From a virus: a stretch of DNA of 52,749 nucleotides. How positions within the stretch are numbered: position 1 is the first letter of the stretch; each line of letters begins with the position of its first letter. Both the position numbers and the translations under genes were made by a program. Positions 23,011 through 32,984 of the stretch are shown here, piece after piece. The notes beneath the pieces were generated by a model. The model made no database searches. It worked only from the letters and a program-made list of their open reading frames with translations, and was not told where the DNA came from. The stretch is taken from the IMG/VR virus record IMGVR_UViG_3300044617_001342, positions 1 through 52,749 of that record. One strand, given 5' to 3'.

Positions 23011-25389
23011 ATGGATAATAAACAAGATAGACAATTTTATTGGGAAGTCAAGGATTTCTTGGGAAAAAATAATCAATCTAACTCTTCAAAAGTTAGTAAA
23101 CCAGAATCCTTAAAGGAATGTATCTCAAAGACCATCATCAAAAATGATGCTCTCTATAGACCTTCCATCATTCCACCCGTACCATTGACCGAGGATATTA
23201 TTTCCAGCGTCAATTCGTTGCTATCCTTGAATGAATCACATATAAAAAATAATTCCCACAACATTACAAAAAGTATGTTCAATTTGACAGAAGCCCCTGC
23301 GCCAGCATTTGGTGGTGGTAGCCTTAGCGGTGGAGCAAGTGGAAGATCATTTGATTCTTCTCGTAGATCTGGTTCATCATGGAGAGAACGTAATCCAGAA
23401 GAATATCAGCAAAATGTTGAGATGAGATTGGCAAGACAAAGAGAAGCTGAAGAAAATAGAAGAAAAGTTGCAACAGACAGTCAACGCAGAAGAGCTGAAG
23501 ATGAAACTTACCAGTATGGGCAGGCTATGAAAGATGCAGGTTCTGATGCCCAACTTGAAATGGATTCTAATAGACCTGGTATTGCTGCAGATACAGCAGC
23601 AAACCGAGCCAAACTTCAATCATGGCGTGGTGAAAAAGACAGAGAAAAAAGAGCTACAAGTATTGCCAAAACCATAGAAACAGTATCTGGTAAAGATCCT
23701 GCTTCGCTGACTTCTAAAGAAGCCAGTGAACTTCAGATGGCAAAAATTTATATGGGTGGTGGTCAATATTCCAAAGGAGACGCCAGCCTAGAAGGTAGAG
23801 TAAAAGATAAATTAACAAATAGCCAAGCATTGAAAAATAAAGCTGAGGCCCTACAAGGACCAACTCCAGATGGCGGAAATGTAACCGATTCATTTGCTAC
23901 CCCTGATGCTGCCATGAAGTCAACTTTAGGAAGAAGTGTAGAAGATCTTGCACAAACAACTCAAACTGCTTTCTCACGTGAAGCAGCAATTAAGAGACAA
24001 GAAGATAAAGCTTTTGATGATAGAGTTAAAGAAGAACGTTATCAAAGCATGAAAGATAAAGTAGTTCAAGGTACCAATATGACTTATGGTGAATTTGAAG
24101 CTAAGACTGGAAGAAGATTCAATGCTACTGATGCCCGTGACAGTTCATTGATTAGTAACTTGGCTGGTGCTGGTAGCAGAGGAAGATCAGAACAAGCTAA
24201 ACAACTTGATCTTACTACTGATCAATTTAACAGCAGATATGCTGAACAAAATAAAGATCTTGCACAACGACAAGGTACAGCAGATCGTGCATATGATCAA
24301 TCTAAGTTTGAATCGGATAAATTCAAAAATGATCCTGCGTATAGAAAACAAGTCCAAGATGCGGAGACAGCAAAACTAATGCCACAAGTTAAAGCTCAAA
24401 TTGCAGCCGATGAAGCAAAACGTGTTGCAGCAGAAACTGCAGGCAGAGAACAAGCAAGAATAGCAAAAGATAAAATAACAAAAACTGATCTTGAAAAATC
24501 TAAAAATCTTATCCCAAGTCTTTCTTCTTTTTCTGATAAAGATAAATTGGCAGCTAAAATTGATGCTATGCAAGGACCAAATCCAGATGGTGGAAACGCA
24601 TCAAGTAAATTCTTACCACCAGCTGAAGATTTTGTTTCTCTTAAGCCCGAAGAAGAAAGCATAATTCCTTATCGCAGTGAAGAAGCAAAAGCCGCCAGTA
24701 ATGCAGAAGTACAAAAACAAGCAACTTATCGACAATACGCTGAAACACAAAAACGATTAGATGCAGAAAGAGAAAAATCAAATGCAGAAAGACAAAAATT
24801 AAATGCAGAAAATGAAAGAAAACAAAAAGAATTATCAAATCCACGTTACCAACCTGGATTGAGTTCTCGTTTGGAAGGACCCCCTTCACCAGAAACTCAA
24901 AAAATTATTGATCAAGAAATGTCAGATCGTGCCGGTCTTCAATCATATAGAACTCAAAGAGATTTAGAAGGACCAATCAGAGATTTAATTGGTGATGTTC
25001 CATTGAGTAAAGATGATTTTACGCGCAACAGAAATCAAGCAGCTGCCGAAAAACTTGCAACTCAAGCAGAATATAATGAATACGTGATACAAAAGAAAGA
25101 TGCCGAAAAAACAGCAAGAAGCAGAGGTGTAAATCCTTCTGCACTAGAACCAATTCAAAGTTTTGATGAATGGAAAAAATCAAAACAAAAACAATCATCT
25201 GATGCTGCTTTTGCTAATCAGCCGAGACCTGAATTTACTCAAAATGTTTCAAGTGCTTCCAAAGCACCAAACGAATATGTATCTCTAATAAATAGTTTTA
25301 CTTCTCCTAAAGTTGGCCGCGAACCAATCGAACCTGGAAGTAAACAAGATGTTGATAGACAATTAAAGAGACTAAGGGGAGGACAATGA
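23011..25389 (+). CDS. Large Lys/Glu/Gln-rich coiled-coil virion or internal protein
   Basis: A 792-residue, highly charged protein starting MDNKQDRQFYWEVKDFLGK. A Gly/Ser-rich linker is near 95-115 (APAFGGGSLSGGASGRSFDSS). Long helical stretches follow, rich in Arg, Glu, Gln and Ala. Two near-identical segments, ALQGPTPDGGNVTDSFATP and AMQGPNPDGGNASSKFLPP, sit near 285 and 515 and mark an internal duplication. The extended helical composition suits a scaffold, internal head or ejected protein. Coupled to the next gene by overlap. No family recognised. Confidence 0.75.
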   Translation: MDNKQDRQFYWEVKDFLGKNNQSNSSKVSKPESLKECISKTIIKNDALYRPSIIPPVPLTEDIISSVNSLLSLNESHIKNNSHNITKSMFNLTEAPAPAFGGGSLSGGASGRSFDSSRRSGSSWRERNPEEYQQNVEMRLARQREAEENRRKVATDSQRRRAEDETYQYGQAMKDAGSDAQLEMDSNRPGIAADTAANRAKLQSWRGEKDREKRATSIAKTIETVSGKDPASLTSKEASELQMAKIYMGGGQYSKGDASLEGRVKDKLTNSQALKNKAEALQGPTPDGGNVTDSFATPDAAMKSTLGRSVEDLAQTTQTAFSREAAIKRQEDKAFDDRVKEERYQSMKDKVVQGTNMTYGEFEAKTGRRFNATDARDSSLISNLAGAGSRGRSEQAKQLDLTTDQFNSRYAEQNKDLAQRQGTADRAYDQSKFESDKFKNDPAYRKQVQDAETAKLMPQVKAQIAADEAKRVAAETAGREQARIAKDKITKTDLEKSKNLIPSLSSFSDKDKLAAKIDAMQGPNPDGGNASSKFLPPAEDFVSLKPEEESIIPYRSEEAKAASNAEVQKQATYRQYAETQKRLDAEREKSNAERQKLNAENERKQKELSNPRYQPGLSSRLEGPPSPETQKIIDQEMSDRAGLQSYRTQRDLEGPIRDLIGDVPLSKDDFTRNRNQAAAEKLATQAEYNEYVIQKKDAEKTARSRGVNPSALEPIQSFDEWKKSKQKQSSDAAFANQPRPEFTQNVSSASKAPNEYVSLINSFTSPKVGREPIEPGSKQDVDRQLKRLRGGQ

Positions 25390-27485
25390 TGCCACGCAAA
25401 CTCCACCCACTAACAGAAGTTCTTCTAGAACAAAGATACCAACAGAATTTTCTTCAAGAAAGAATTGATGATGGTGGAGATGGTGCGTTTTCTTGGAATA
25501 GATTAGCCAAAGCCAAAGGTAAAACTGCAGAAGATTTGCTGCAAGATTATGCCGATGCCAGTATAAAATACACACCGGGCGTAGAAGGTATGTCTTATGC
25601 AGAAGTTCCTTTTGCCAGAGAAGATCCTGAAGCATATGGTAAACTAAGATCAGAATTGGCCAAGGAAATGGTACTTGCCCGTAAAAAAGCTTTTGATGAC
25701 CGTCAAAAAGCTATTGCAGGTGGAATTCCAGATCCTATTCAGGTTGATGATACAGAAATATTAAAAAGAGCTCTTGCAAATAAACCAAAACTAGCTCAAA
25801 TACTTACACGCGATGAGTATGAAAGTTTGGCGGGAGAGATTACCAATCCACTAGAAATACAATCTACTGTAAAAGACGAAACAGGAAAAGAATATTCTAA
25901 AGCACCTATTTCAATGGAAAAATGGGGTGGCATAAGTGATAATTCTGCTGCACTTTATGATTTTTTGCGTGGTGCTCAAGAAAGTTTAACCACACCTGAA
26001 GGTCTTGCAAAAGGTGCAGCATTTGGAGCAGGATTTAAAGCATTAGGAATGGGTGCAGGTGCACTTGGTAAAGTTGTTGCACCAAAAATTGCAAAGTTTG
26101 TTCCTAAATTCTTGCCATCTATTACCAAATATTTTCCCGGTGCTATTGGAAAAGCAAGAGATGCTGCTGAAATGGGATCGGCTGTAGGACAATCTGCTGT
26201 AAACCTTGCTGGACTTGGTGCAATGGGTTATGGTGCATATCAAGCCGGCCAAGAAGGAAAGCTTTCAAGATTTGCTGGTGAAGTTGCTGGTGGTGTTCTT
26301 CCTTTTGGTGTTGGTAGAGATGTTACAGGTGTAGCAATTCCAGCAGGAATCAAAGCAGCACCCGCAGCATATGCCAAAGGAAAAGAAATTGCTGGAGATG
26401 TAGGCGCAGTTGCCAAAGGTACTGCAGAATCTTTAGGAGCAGCAGGTGGTAAAGTGGCAGGGGCAGCTCGTTCCGTGGCTCGCGGTATTGCAGATACTCC
26501 ATGGAGTGAAATTCCTTCAAATGTAGGAACTGCAGCTAAAGATTTGGTTTTTTCTGCAAAAGAAATGTATCCTTTTAATTATAAAATTATTAAAGGAAAA
26601 GCAGGAACAGTACCTACAAATAGATCTTGGGATCTACCAACTGGTGAACGTTCATGGGAGACTGGACTAGGTTATGATATTATAGCTGATGCTGAAGGTA
26701 ATATTGTAGGAGAAAGACCAACAATACCGACTGATCCATCTTCTCTTACAGTTAAACCTTCAAATGTATCTTCATCTGAACCAGTAAGCCGTGCCAAACA
26801 AGGTGCAGCAGCTACTGTAGCCCTTGCTATGGCTGCACGTGGTACAGGTGTACCCAGCCCCGCCGTTGATGTAGTTAAACCCTCTGAGTCTATGGTTTCT
26901 ACAGAAACAGCTCCCAGAGAAACTATGGGAAATATTGAGATGAGAAACCCAACTGCACCTCCTGAATCTGGAGCATCAACTTCCAGAACAACTACTGCAC
27001 CTGCAGCAGAATCAGGAGCAAAAGGAGCAGATACAGGATCTTCATCCAGAATTCCTGTAACAACAAGTTCTTCAGATAAAACTACTTCAACAACTAGTTA
27101 CAGTACTAAAGCTTCCAATAAATTTCAAAATGATTGGTGGAAGAAATTAGACAATAAAAATACATCAACATCAACTGCGCCTGCTAAAGGCAAGGTAAAC
27201 TTTAATACTGTTGATCAAACCAATACCAATAGAATAAGTCAAGCCAATACTGTTGGTGGTACCCCATTTGTTCCTCCTGTAGTTCCAATGACAACTACTC
27301 CTCCAAAGGAACCGCCATCAACTCCTCCAACAGTTCCACCAACATTGCCAACTTTGAAATTTGGTGGTGGTGAAAGCCGTGGTAGTGATCTTGATGATTC
27401 TCGTCGTAGACAAATGGCAGGAACTGATATCAATGCCATATTGAGAAGTTTGTTCCCATCTTCTCAAACAATTTCAATTGAATAA
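25386..27485 (+). CDS. Large internal/ejected-protein candidate with Gly/Ala membrane region and Pro/Thr-rich tail
   Basis: A 699-residue protein. N-terminus MMPRKLHPLTEVLLEQRYQQ. Near 195-330 lies a long Gly/Ala-rich hydrophobic region (AFGAGFKALGMGAGALGKVVAPKIAKFV, VNLAGLGAMGYGAYQAGQ, GEVAGGVLPFGVGRDV). The C-terminal third is Pro/Thr/Ser-rich and probably disordered. Similar Gly/Ala zones occur in the proteins at 18128 and 41375. Membrane insertion during genome delivery is a plausible role, but inferred. Confidence 0.72.
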   Translation: MMPRKLHPLTEVLLEQRYQQNFLQERIDDGGDGAFSWNRLAKAKGKTAEDLLQDYADASIKYTPGVEGMSYAEVPFAREDPEAYGKLRSELAKEMVLARKKAFDDRQKAIAGGIPDPIQVDDTEILKRALANKPKLAQILTRDEYESLAGEITNPLEIQSTVKDETGKEYSKAPISMEKWGGISDNSAALYDFLRGAQESLTTPEGLAKGAAFGAGFKALGMGAGALGKVVAPKIAKFVPKFLPSITKYFPGAIGKARDAAEMGSAVGQSAVNLAGLGAMGYGAYQAGQEGKLSRFAGEVAGGVLPFGVGRDVTGVAIPAGIKAAPAAYAKGKEIAGDVGAVAKGTAESLGAAGGKVAGAARSVARGIADTPWSEIPSNVGTAAKDLVFSAKEMYPFNYKIIKGKAGTVPTNRSWDLPTGERSWETGLGYDIIADAEGNIVGERPTIPTDPSSLTVKPSNVSSSEPVSRAKQGAAATVALAMAARGTGVPSPAVDVVKPSESMVSTETAPRETMGNIEMRNPTAPPESGASTSRTTTAPAAESGAKGADTGSSSRIPVTTSSSDKTTSTTSYSTKASNKFQNDWWKKLDNKNTSTSTAPAKGKVNFNTVDQTNTNRISQANTVGGTPFVPPVVPMTTTPPKEPPSTPPTVPPTLPTLKFGGGESRGSDLDDSRRRQMAGTDINAILRSLFPSSQTISIE

Positions 27486-27505
27486 TAAAAAACCTGTGTT
27501 ATAAT
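27478..27505 (+). promoter_or_regulatory. Early sigma70-like promoter
   Basis: TTGAAT, 16-bp spacer, TATAAT at the end of the 699-residue gene. ATG at 27528, 22 nt downstream. Confidence 0.65.
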
Positions 27506-27527
27506 GTAGGTTATATATTGTGTACAT

Positions 27528-28178
27528 ATGAATAATTTTTTACATAAACCTATTGTTATTGATAATGAATTAAAAGAAGTAACCATCGAAGGAAAACGTT
27601 TCTATGAAACGCCCGGTGGTATATTTCCCAGTGTAACTACCGTAGTTGGCTGGGATAAACAAAATTTTTTTGCTGACTGGAGAAGAAAAAATCCAGAAGA
27701 AAGCAAAAGAGTTACTTCTCGTGGAACAAAATTTCATAGTTTGATTGAAAATTATCTCAACAATGAAGAGATTGATTTTGATAATATGATACCAAACTTC
27801 AAGGTTTTATTCAATCAATTAAAACCAGAAATTGATAAAATTCAAAATATCGTAGCCCTTGAAACTCCACTCTGGTCACAGACTTTGGGCTTGGCTGGAC
27901 GAACAGACTGCATTGCAGAATACGATGGAAAACTTTCCATTATCGATTTCAAAGCAAGCAGCAAAGAAAAAAGAAAATCGGATATTGAAAATTACTTTAC
28001 ACAGGCTACAGCATATGCCTTGATGTTCCAAGAAAGAACTGGCATTATTGTTGAGAATTTCGCCATTCTTATTTCATGTGAAGATGGAATGAAGCAAGTG
28101 TTTCAAGACAAACCGATTAATTATGTCAAAAAATTAAAACAAGCCATTACGAGATACAAAACCCATGCATTATCGTGA
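27528..28178 (+). CDS. PD-(D/E)XK exonuclease (MGME1/Cas4-like)
   Basis: A 216-residue nuclease of the RecB-like fold. Catalytic Asp in LAGRTDCIAEYDG near 125, and the D-x-K pair in SIIDFKASS near 139-144; the downstream Gln in YFTQATAYALMF completes the motif set. The N-terminal half contains SRGTKFHSLIENYL, typical of MGME1-like enzymes. T4-like phages often carry such an exonuclease for end processing or host DNA degradation. Overlaps the next gene by 14 bp. Confidence 0.85.
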   Translation: MNNFLHKPIVIDNELKEVTIEGKRFYETPGGIFPSVTTVVGWDKQNFFADWRRKNPEESKRVTSRGTKFHSLIENYLNNEEIDFDNMIPNFKVLFNQLKPEIDKIQNIVALETPLWSQTLGLAGRTDCIAEYDGKLSIIDFKASSKEKRKSDIENYFTQATAYALMFQERTGIIVENFAILISCEDGMKQVFQDKPINYVKKLKQAITRYKTHALS

Positions 28179-28755
28179 ATTAAAAACACTTGAACAAATC
28201 GTCAATACTAGAGGCAGCAGACTCTGGTTGAAGATGAATGACAATTCAAAGGCAGCAAAGCAAAGACATATGTTTGTGGAAGCACATGGTGGTTTCTTTA
28301 AACAAGAAGGACGATACTGGATATGGGTTTGTCCAGAGGATGAACAGAACGGTTATTGGCTAAAGCGTGTCGATACAGATGAAAAGACATTTTTTAGCAA
28401 TATGTCTGAATTTGCCGCATCTCAGGGAATGACCGCTGTAAAAATTTGCGAACTTTTAAATGGAAAGCGCAAGACCTACAAAGGGTGGACTGCTGTTGAA
28501 ATCCGAGAAGTAAAGGAAACTGAAGGTTCTCACGTAAAAGTTAAGAAAAAACCCCCTGAAAAGATAGCAATAACTAAACAGGTGGTATTCCAAGATAGAA
28601 CCACGAAACAACTCTATATCGTGGATAATATTAATAAATTTGCCAAAGAAAACAATTTAGATTCACATGCCTTATATAAGGTAGCCCGTGGAAAGAATAA
28701 AAGTTATAAAAATTTGGTAGTTTATAACCCTTTAGACAATATAGGGAATTCCTAG
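28165..28755 (+). CDS. NUMOD/IENR-type DNA-binding protein
   Basis: A 196-residue basic protein with two related helix-turn-helix-like units: FFSNMSEFAASQGMTAVKICELLNGKRKTYKGW near 105-140 and LYIVDNINKFAKENNLDSHALYKVARGKNKSYKNL near 152-187. Such modules are the DNA-binding part of intron-encoded and homing endonucleases. No nuclease motif is visible, so this may be a free-standing regulator or the partner of an HNH domain lost nearby. Co-transcribed with the exonuclease gene. Confidence 0.72.
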   Translation: MHYRELKTLEQIVNTRGSRLWLKMNDNSKAAKQRHMFVEAHGGFFKQEGRYWIWVCPEDEQNGYWLKRVDTDEKTFFSNMSEFAASQGMTAVKICELLNGKRKTYKGWTAVEIREVKETEGSHVKVKKKPPEKIAITKQVVFQDRTTKQLYIVDNINKFAKENNLDSHALYKVARGKNKSYKNLVVYNPLDNIGNS

Positions 28756-28758
28756 AGT

Positions 28759-28766
28759 GATAAATA
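28759..28766 (+). promoter_or_regulatory. T4-type late promoter
   Basis: GATAAATA (one mismatch), 7 nt before the ATG at 28774. Confidence 0.62.
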
Positions 28767-28773
28767 ATTTAAG

Positions 28774-31167
28774 ATGAACTTCAAGGATATTATCAAACTT
28801 ACAGAAGCCGCCAGCACTTCCGCAGATTCTTTCAGAACTACTGGAGAAGCCATGCGTAAAGATTCAGCCAAATCGGGTGCATCCAACGATAGGGCCAAGG
28901 ACGCTGCACGTAAGCGTGCAGAGCGTGCCAAGCAGGTCCCAAGAGATAGAAAATCCAAGGGTGAGCTCGTAAGAGAGATGATTGCGGTAAAGACTCAATC
29001 TGGAAGAGTTCAGTTGATCTTCAAAGATTCCTTCAATAAGAATCTTCACACCAAGCTCAATAAAAGCGATGTGTTAACTGAAGATGAAGCAAAGCAATAT
29101 ACTGGTGATGCAAACTTTGAACAGACAAGAGCATCTAAATTATTGTTTGGAGATGTAAAATCCAAAGAAAAGAAAGAGCCAGAAAAGAAAAAGGGCAGGG
29201 AAGAGGAAACCAAGGAAAAGAAAGCAAAGCCATCTGAAGATGATGCTGAAGCACAAGGTCAACCTCAAAAAGCCAGAAGACTTTCAAAAGAAGAAATTCT
29301 TCAAGCCATGCAAGGTATGAATGGCGAACAATTGGCTGGAATGCCAAAAGAACTTCAACAAGAATATTTTCAAAGTATCCGAGCACCAATGGCATCAAAA
29401 GATTTTGATGTCCTTAACTTTGAAAATTTGAGCGTTGAGTTTGGTATCAATTCTCTTTCCAGCACCCCATACAATCAACAAGTACTGAATGCTTTGTTGT
29501 TTGTTGCAAAGCTAAAGGCTGGAGCAAGCGAACAAGAATTACAAACACTAATGGCTACCAGTGCAGGATCCATGGATTTTACCAAGACTGCATTCTTGCA
29601 AGCCAGCAAGATTCTATCACAGATTGGTGATGAGTGCATTCAAAATCTAGTATCTAGCATCGAAGCCGGAACCAGTGGAATGTATTCGGAAGGAACACCG
29701 GAACTTCAATGCGGTGAATACAAATTCAAGATTTCTGCTGGTGGTGAATTCACGATCAACACCAATTCATTGAATCAAAGCGGTAAGATAATTCGTGGAA
29801 TTATCGGTGGTGCCATCTCAAGAACATTGATGGATCCAAAAATCGCCGCATCAGATCCGACAGTCAAGAAACTATTGAATGATGTTGAAGCATCTGGAGA
29901 AAATTATTCTGCTCAATTGCTTCCAGACGAGTCAGTTGCAGCTATTTTGACTAACCCAGAATTGGTAAAACAATTCCAGTCTTATGAAGTTTTTTCACCT
30001 TCCGGCAAAAGTCTTGGTTTTGCAATCGATGCAAATGGAAATGTAAATCCCGCAATTTCTGTATCTGCTTATCAGAATTCCATAAACAAAGCAGGCCAAG
30101 AGTTGTTCAAGGGTGGCAAGAAAAATACATTCTTGAAATCCTTGACTGCAAACGTTATGAAGACTTCACTTCGTGGTGATGGTATGACTGATCCCAAGAT
30201 GTCACCAAACCATGTCATTACAGCGAATGGTATTTTTAAACTTACAGATGATTATATCGATGAAGTTTCAAATAATGCCATTGTAACCGTAAAGAAATCA
30301 GATGATCTCATTGATAATTCTAATTTGTCTTCTTATAAGAAATCTGCAATAAACAATCTACAAAAATGGCGTACAGTTGTAGAAGAAACCGAGCCTAAAG
30401 CAGCCAAGAAGACAGATATTAAAAAGCTTTTTATAGACAGAAAAACAATTGATCCACTGGGATTAATCGTACAGAATTCTATTCGAAATCTTTCTTTTGA
30501 TATCAATGCAAGCCTTTTGCCCGGATTCAAGCCTGAAGATATCAATGCCGTAGAATATAACTATGTAACGATTGGTAAAAAGACAACAAAGATTCCAGTT
30601 GTAAGAAGTGAAAAACTTTCTACCCAATTGATTGGTGAAAATTATTCTGTAATCAATGAAATGCTTGTAGAAGCATTAACAAATAATTTCTTATTGTCAA
30701 GATTGAATCAAGTAAAAATACTTGATGATGGTGAAAGAAATCTTATTGAAAAATATGGCCCACTTCTTTTGGAAGAAGAAGATCTAAAAGTAGGATGCTT
30801 AATTCCTATGTTGAATAAGATCTATTCTCTTACAGAAAAAAATTCAGATTATCTTGTTCCACTCTTTGAAGAAATAATTGATTCGGATCTAGAAGAAGAA
30901 TACAAGAGAGATTATAAAAAAGAATACCGAAATTATCACGGTAAGAAAAAGCAGAAAAAAGAACGTGCTGCTAGAACAGCCGCAAGAGAATTGATGATTC
31001 GCAAAGGAGTCGTCAAAAAGGGATCTAAGAAAGATATAGATCACAAGAAGGCTTTGCGCAATGGTGGTTCCAATGGTATAAATAATTTGCGTCTCAGAGA
31101 TAGATCTGACAATAGATCAGACAATGGTCATAAAAAAGGCGAGAAGCAAAACAAGGATTGGAAATGA
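28774..31167 (+). CDS. Large late protein with HNH-like C-terminal domain
   Basis: A 797-residue protein. It starts MNFKDIIKLTEAAS, a variant of the capsid-targeting-like leader with a LTE/A cleavage-type site. Residues near 115-185 are extremely Lys/Glu-rich. The C-terminus near 755-797 reads KKDIDHKKALRNGGSNGINNLRLRDRSDNRSDN, a compact HNH-type signature (DH...GG..N..NL). A virion-borne nuclease or a self-contained structural protein are both possible. Its TGA overlaps the next ATG. Late promoter with a very short leader. Confidence 0.75.
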   Translation: MNFKDIIKLTEAASTSADSFRTTGEAMRKDSAKSGASNDRAKDAARKRAERAKQVPRDRKSKGELVREMIAVKTQSGRVQLIFKDSFNKNLHTKLNKSDVLTEDEAKQYTGDANFEQTRASKLLFGDVKSKEKKEPEKKKGREEETKEKKAKPSEDDAEAQGQPQKARRLSKEEILQAMQGMNGEQLAGMPKELQQEYFQSIRAPMASKDFDVLNFENLSVEFGINSLSSTPYNQQVLNALLFVAKLKAGASEQELQTLMATSAGSMDFTKTAFLQASKILSQIGDECIQNLVSSIEAGTSGMYSEGTPELQCGEYKFKISAGGEFTINTNSLNQSGKIIRGIIGGAISRTLMDPKIAASDPTVKKLLNDVEASGENYSAQLLPDESVAAILTNPELVKQFQSYEVFSPSGKSLGFAIDANGNVNPAISVSAYQNSINKAGQELFKGGKKNTFLKSLTANVMKTSLRGDGMTDPKMSPNHVITANGIFKLTDDYIDEVSNNAIVTVKKSDDLIDNSNLSSYKKSAINNLQKWRTVVEETEPKAAKKTDIKKLFIDRKTIDPLGLIVQNSIRNLSFDINASLLPGFKPEDINAVEYNYVTIGKKTTKIPVVRSEKLSTQLIGENYSVINEMLVEALTNNFLLSRLNQVKILDDGERNLIEKYGPLLLEEEDLKVGCLIPMLNKIYSLTEKNSDYLVPLFEEIIDSDLEEEYKRDYKKEYRNYHGKKKQKKERAARTAARELMIRKGVVKKGSKKDIDHKKALRNGGSNGINNLRLRDRSDNRSDNGHKKGEKQNKDWK

Positions 31168-32033
31168 AATCAAAGATTGCCAAAGTTTTAGTTGAAAAGA
31201 TTTTTTCAAAGTATAGCCATTCTTCTTCAAAGAAGAGAGATATCATTAGAAAAGATATCAATGAAAGCAAGGGCGATAGACCTGTTTTTGTAAAACCTGG
31301 TTTACTGGAACTAAAAGAAGCACATGATTTGTTCTTAGTAGAAGGTGCATCTAAAGTATTCAAGATGACTTTTGATTCCATCGAAGTAAAAAATTTACTT
31401 CCATGCGATATAATAATTAATGAGTCGGGTGACATGTTTGAAGTAGATTTGGTAGAACAGAATGAAGGAATTTATACTGTAACTTTTGTTGATCAGAACA
31501 ACTGCGAACTAAAAGAAGTCTTCACACCTGATACTGTTATGGGATTTGTTGATAACGTTGAGAGCACTTCTTATAATCAATTTGATGAAAAGATTGAAAT
31601 ATATGAAGATTCTGATAAAAAAGTCAAGTTGAATAAGATTATGCGCGGAGATGTAAAGAAATACAAAGTTTATGTAAAGAATGATAAAGGAAATGTTGTC
31701 AAAGTAAACTTTGGTGATCCTAACATGGAAATAAAGCGGGATAATCCTGCTAGACGTAAAAACTTCAGAGCAAGACACAATTGCGATAATCCAGGGCCCA
31801 GATGGAAGGCCAGATACTGGGCTTGCAAGACTTGGAGCAGCAAGCCTGTATCATCAATGCTCAAGGAAGAAACTGAATCACCAAAAGATGTAAAGTGGAA
31901 GACGATCACAGAAGAAATTTCTAATAAAACTTTAAATTCATTGCTAGAAAAAACTTATGATCCCAATCTATATGGTCTTGTAAATAACAAAACAAATTTA
32001 CATCTAAATATAAAGGATAGCCATGAAATTTAA
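31164..32033 (+). CDS. Late protein with RHxC / RYWxCK cysteine motif
   Basis: A 289-residue protein; the start is the ATG overlapping the preceding stop. The N-terminus is basic (MKSKIAKVLVEKIFSKYSHSSSKK). A beta domain lies around 75-150. Near 190-225 is a basic motif RRKNFRARHNCDNPGP...RYWACKTWS, a Cys/His-containing element seen in several T4-like virion proteins, perhaps metal-binding. A structural or internal role is likely; exact function unknown. Confidence 0.7.
   Translation: MKSKIAKVLVEKIFSKYSHSSSKKRDIIRKDINESKGDRPVFVKPGLLELKEAHDLFLVEGASKVFKMTFDSIEVKNLLPCDIIINESGDMFEVDLVEQNEGIYTVTFVDQNNCELKEVFTPDTVMGFVDNVESTSYNQFDEKIEIYEDSDKKVKLNKIMRGDVKKYKVYVKNDKGNVVKVNFGDPNMEIKRDNPARRKNFRARHNCDNPGPRWKARYWACKTWSSKPVSSMLKEETESPKDVKWKTITEEISNKTLNSLLEKTYDPNLYGLVNNKTNLHLNIKDSHEI
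32003..32010 (+). promoter_or_regulatory. Late-like promoter
   Basis: TCTAAATA inside the end of the previous gene. An AAAGGA Shine-Dalgarno separates it from the ATG at 32023. Confidence 0.45.
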
Positions 32034-32568
32034 ACAATTATTATCAAAAATCAGCGTATTAAATGAAAATGCCCCAGAGCACACCTTTGGCGGTGGCCTT
32101 TATATCGGTGACCCTCAAGGAAAGTTGGGCCAATCTGCCCTAACTGACAAGGGAACCCACAACATCAAGCTCCCTCACTCTCTAGACGCAATCAATGCGA
32201 TGCTTTATGGTCTATCCTCCAGAGAATACATTGATCCAGATGGTCTTTTGGGAATAATCAAGCAAAAACTAAATCATTTTGGTTTTGATTTTGCTCCCAA
32301 GGGTTCATTGCAAGAAGGACCAAATATGTTTGAGTTGGTTCAATATGGCAGTCCTCAATTGGGCGTTTATGGTCAAAATCCATATGATGATGTCAATAAA
32401 AACGGATTCAAACAAGGTGATGGCATCAAGGAAAAGATTGGCCACTCACTAGCTCTTTCAATTACGGTTGTCAAGCAACCAAATCATCTAAAGAAGCTAT
32501 CAATAGTCATTGTACCAACTGGTGATTCATCTTTAAATAGTGGTTCTGACTGTGGCTGCATGCACTAA
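32023..32568 (+). CDS. Late protein with capsid-targeting-like leader
   Basis: A 181-residue protein beginning MKFKQLLSKISVLNENAP. It combines the MKxFKqLL leader type with an LNE site. The rest contains HTFGGGLYIGDPQGKLGQSALTDKG and a C-terminal GSDCGCMH with three closely spaced Cys/His residues that could bind a metal. Good AAAGGA Shine-Dalgarno. Family not recognised; an internal virion protein by analogy with its leader. Confidence 0.7.
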   Translation: MKFKQLLSKISVLNENAPEHTFGGGLYIGDPQGKLGQSALTDKGTHNIKLPHSLDAINAMLYGLSSREYIDPDGLLGIIKQKLNHFGFDFAPKGSLQEGPNMFELVQYGSPQLGVYGQNPYDDVNKNGFKQGDGIKEKIGHSLALSITVVKQPNHLKKLSIVIVPTGDSSLNSGSDCGCMH

Positions 32569-32575
32569 TTCCATA

Positions 32576-32974
32576 ATGCAAGAAAAAATAGTACCTCTGA
32601 CAGAAGATAATTTTCTCGACTTCTGTCAGAGATATTATTTTAACTCAGAGTGTTCTGGAAAAAATGAATTCATGGATGATCTCAAGCGTATCAAATACGT
32701 AAAAAGATTATTACAAAAAGTTCATAAGCACAAGACTTTGAAATCAATTCGTGAAAGATTGATTATAAATCACATAATCATTTTAAAGAATGTTTTTGGT
32801 GAAGAGAATTGCACAAGAATTCTATTTTTTAGACTAGAACCAAGATTACACTCTTATCTCAAATCTTTCTTGGTATTCCTTGAATTTAACATTAAGTCAA
32901 TACCAGAAGTTCATTATCATAAGATTAATTGTGACCCTAGAGTCGATAGGAAGCTCCAGCAGGCTGAAAACTAA
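32576..32974 (+). CDS. Conserved T4-like phage protein (DUF7207-like)
   Basis: A 132-residue, mainly helical protein from MQEKIVPLTEDNFLDFC. The core FMDDLKRIKYVKRLLQKVHKHKTLKSIRERLIINHIIILKNVFG is the pattern of a small protein I associate with many T4-like genomes, ending in LKSFLVFLEFN. Function unknown. The start was chosen over an upstream GTG because it avoids a long overlap. Confidence 0.75.
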   Translation: MQEKIVPLTEDNFLDFCQRYYFNSECSGKNEFMDDLKRIKYVKRLLQKVHKHKTLKSIRERLIINHIIILKNVFGEENCTRILFFRLEPRLHSYLKSFLVFLEFNIKSIPEVHYHKINCDPRVDRKLQQAEN

Positions 32975-32977
32975 ATA
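32970..32977 (+). promoter_or_regulatory. Late-like promoter
   Basis: ACTAAATA at the end of the preceding gene, 7 nt before the ATG at 32985. Confidence 0.55.
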
Positions 32978-32984
32978 TTAGTAT

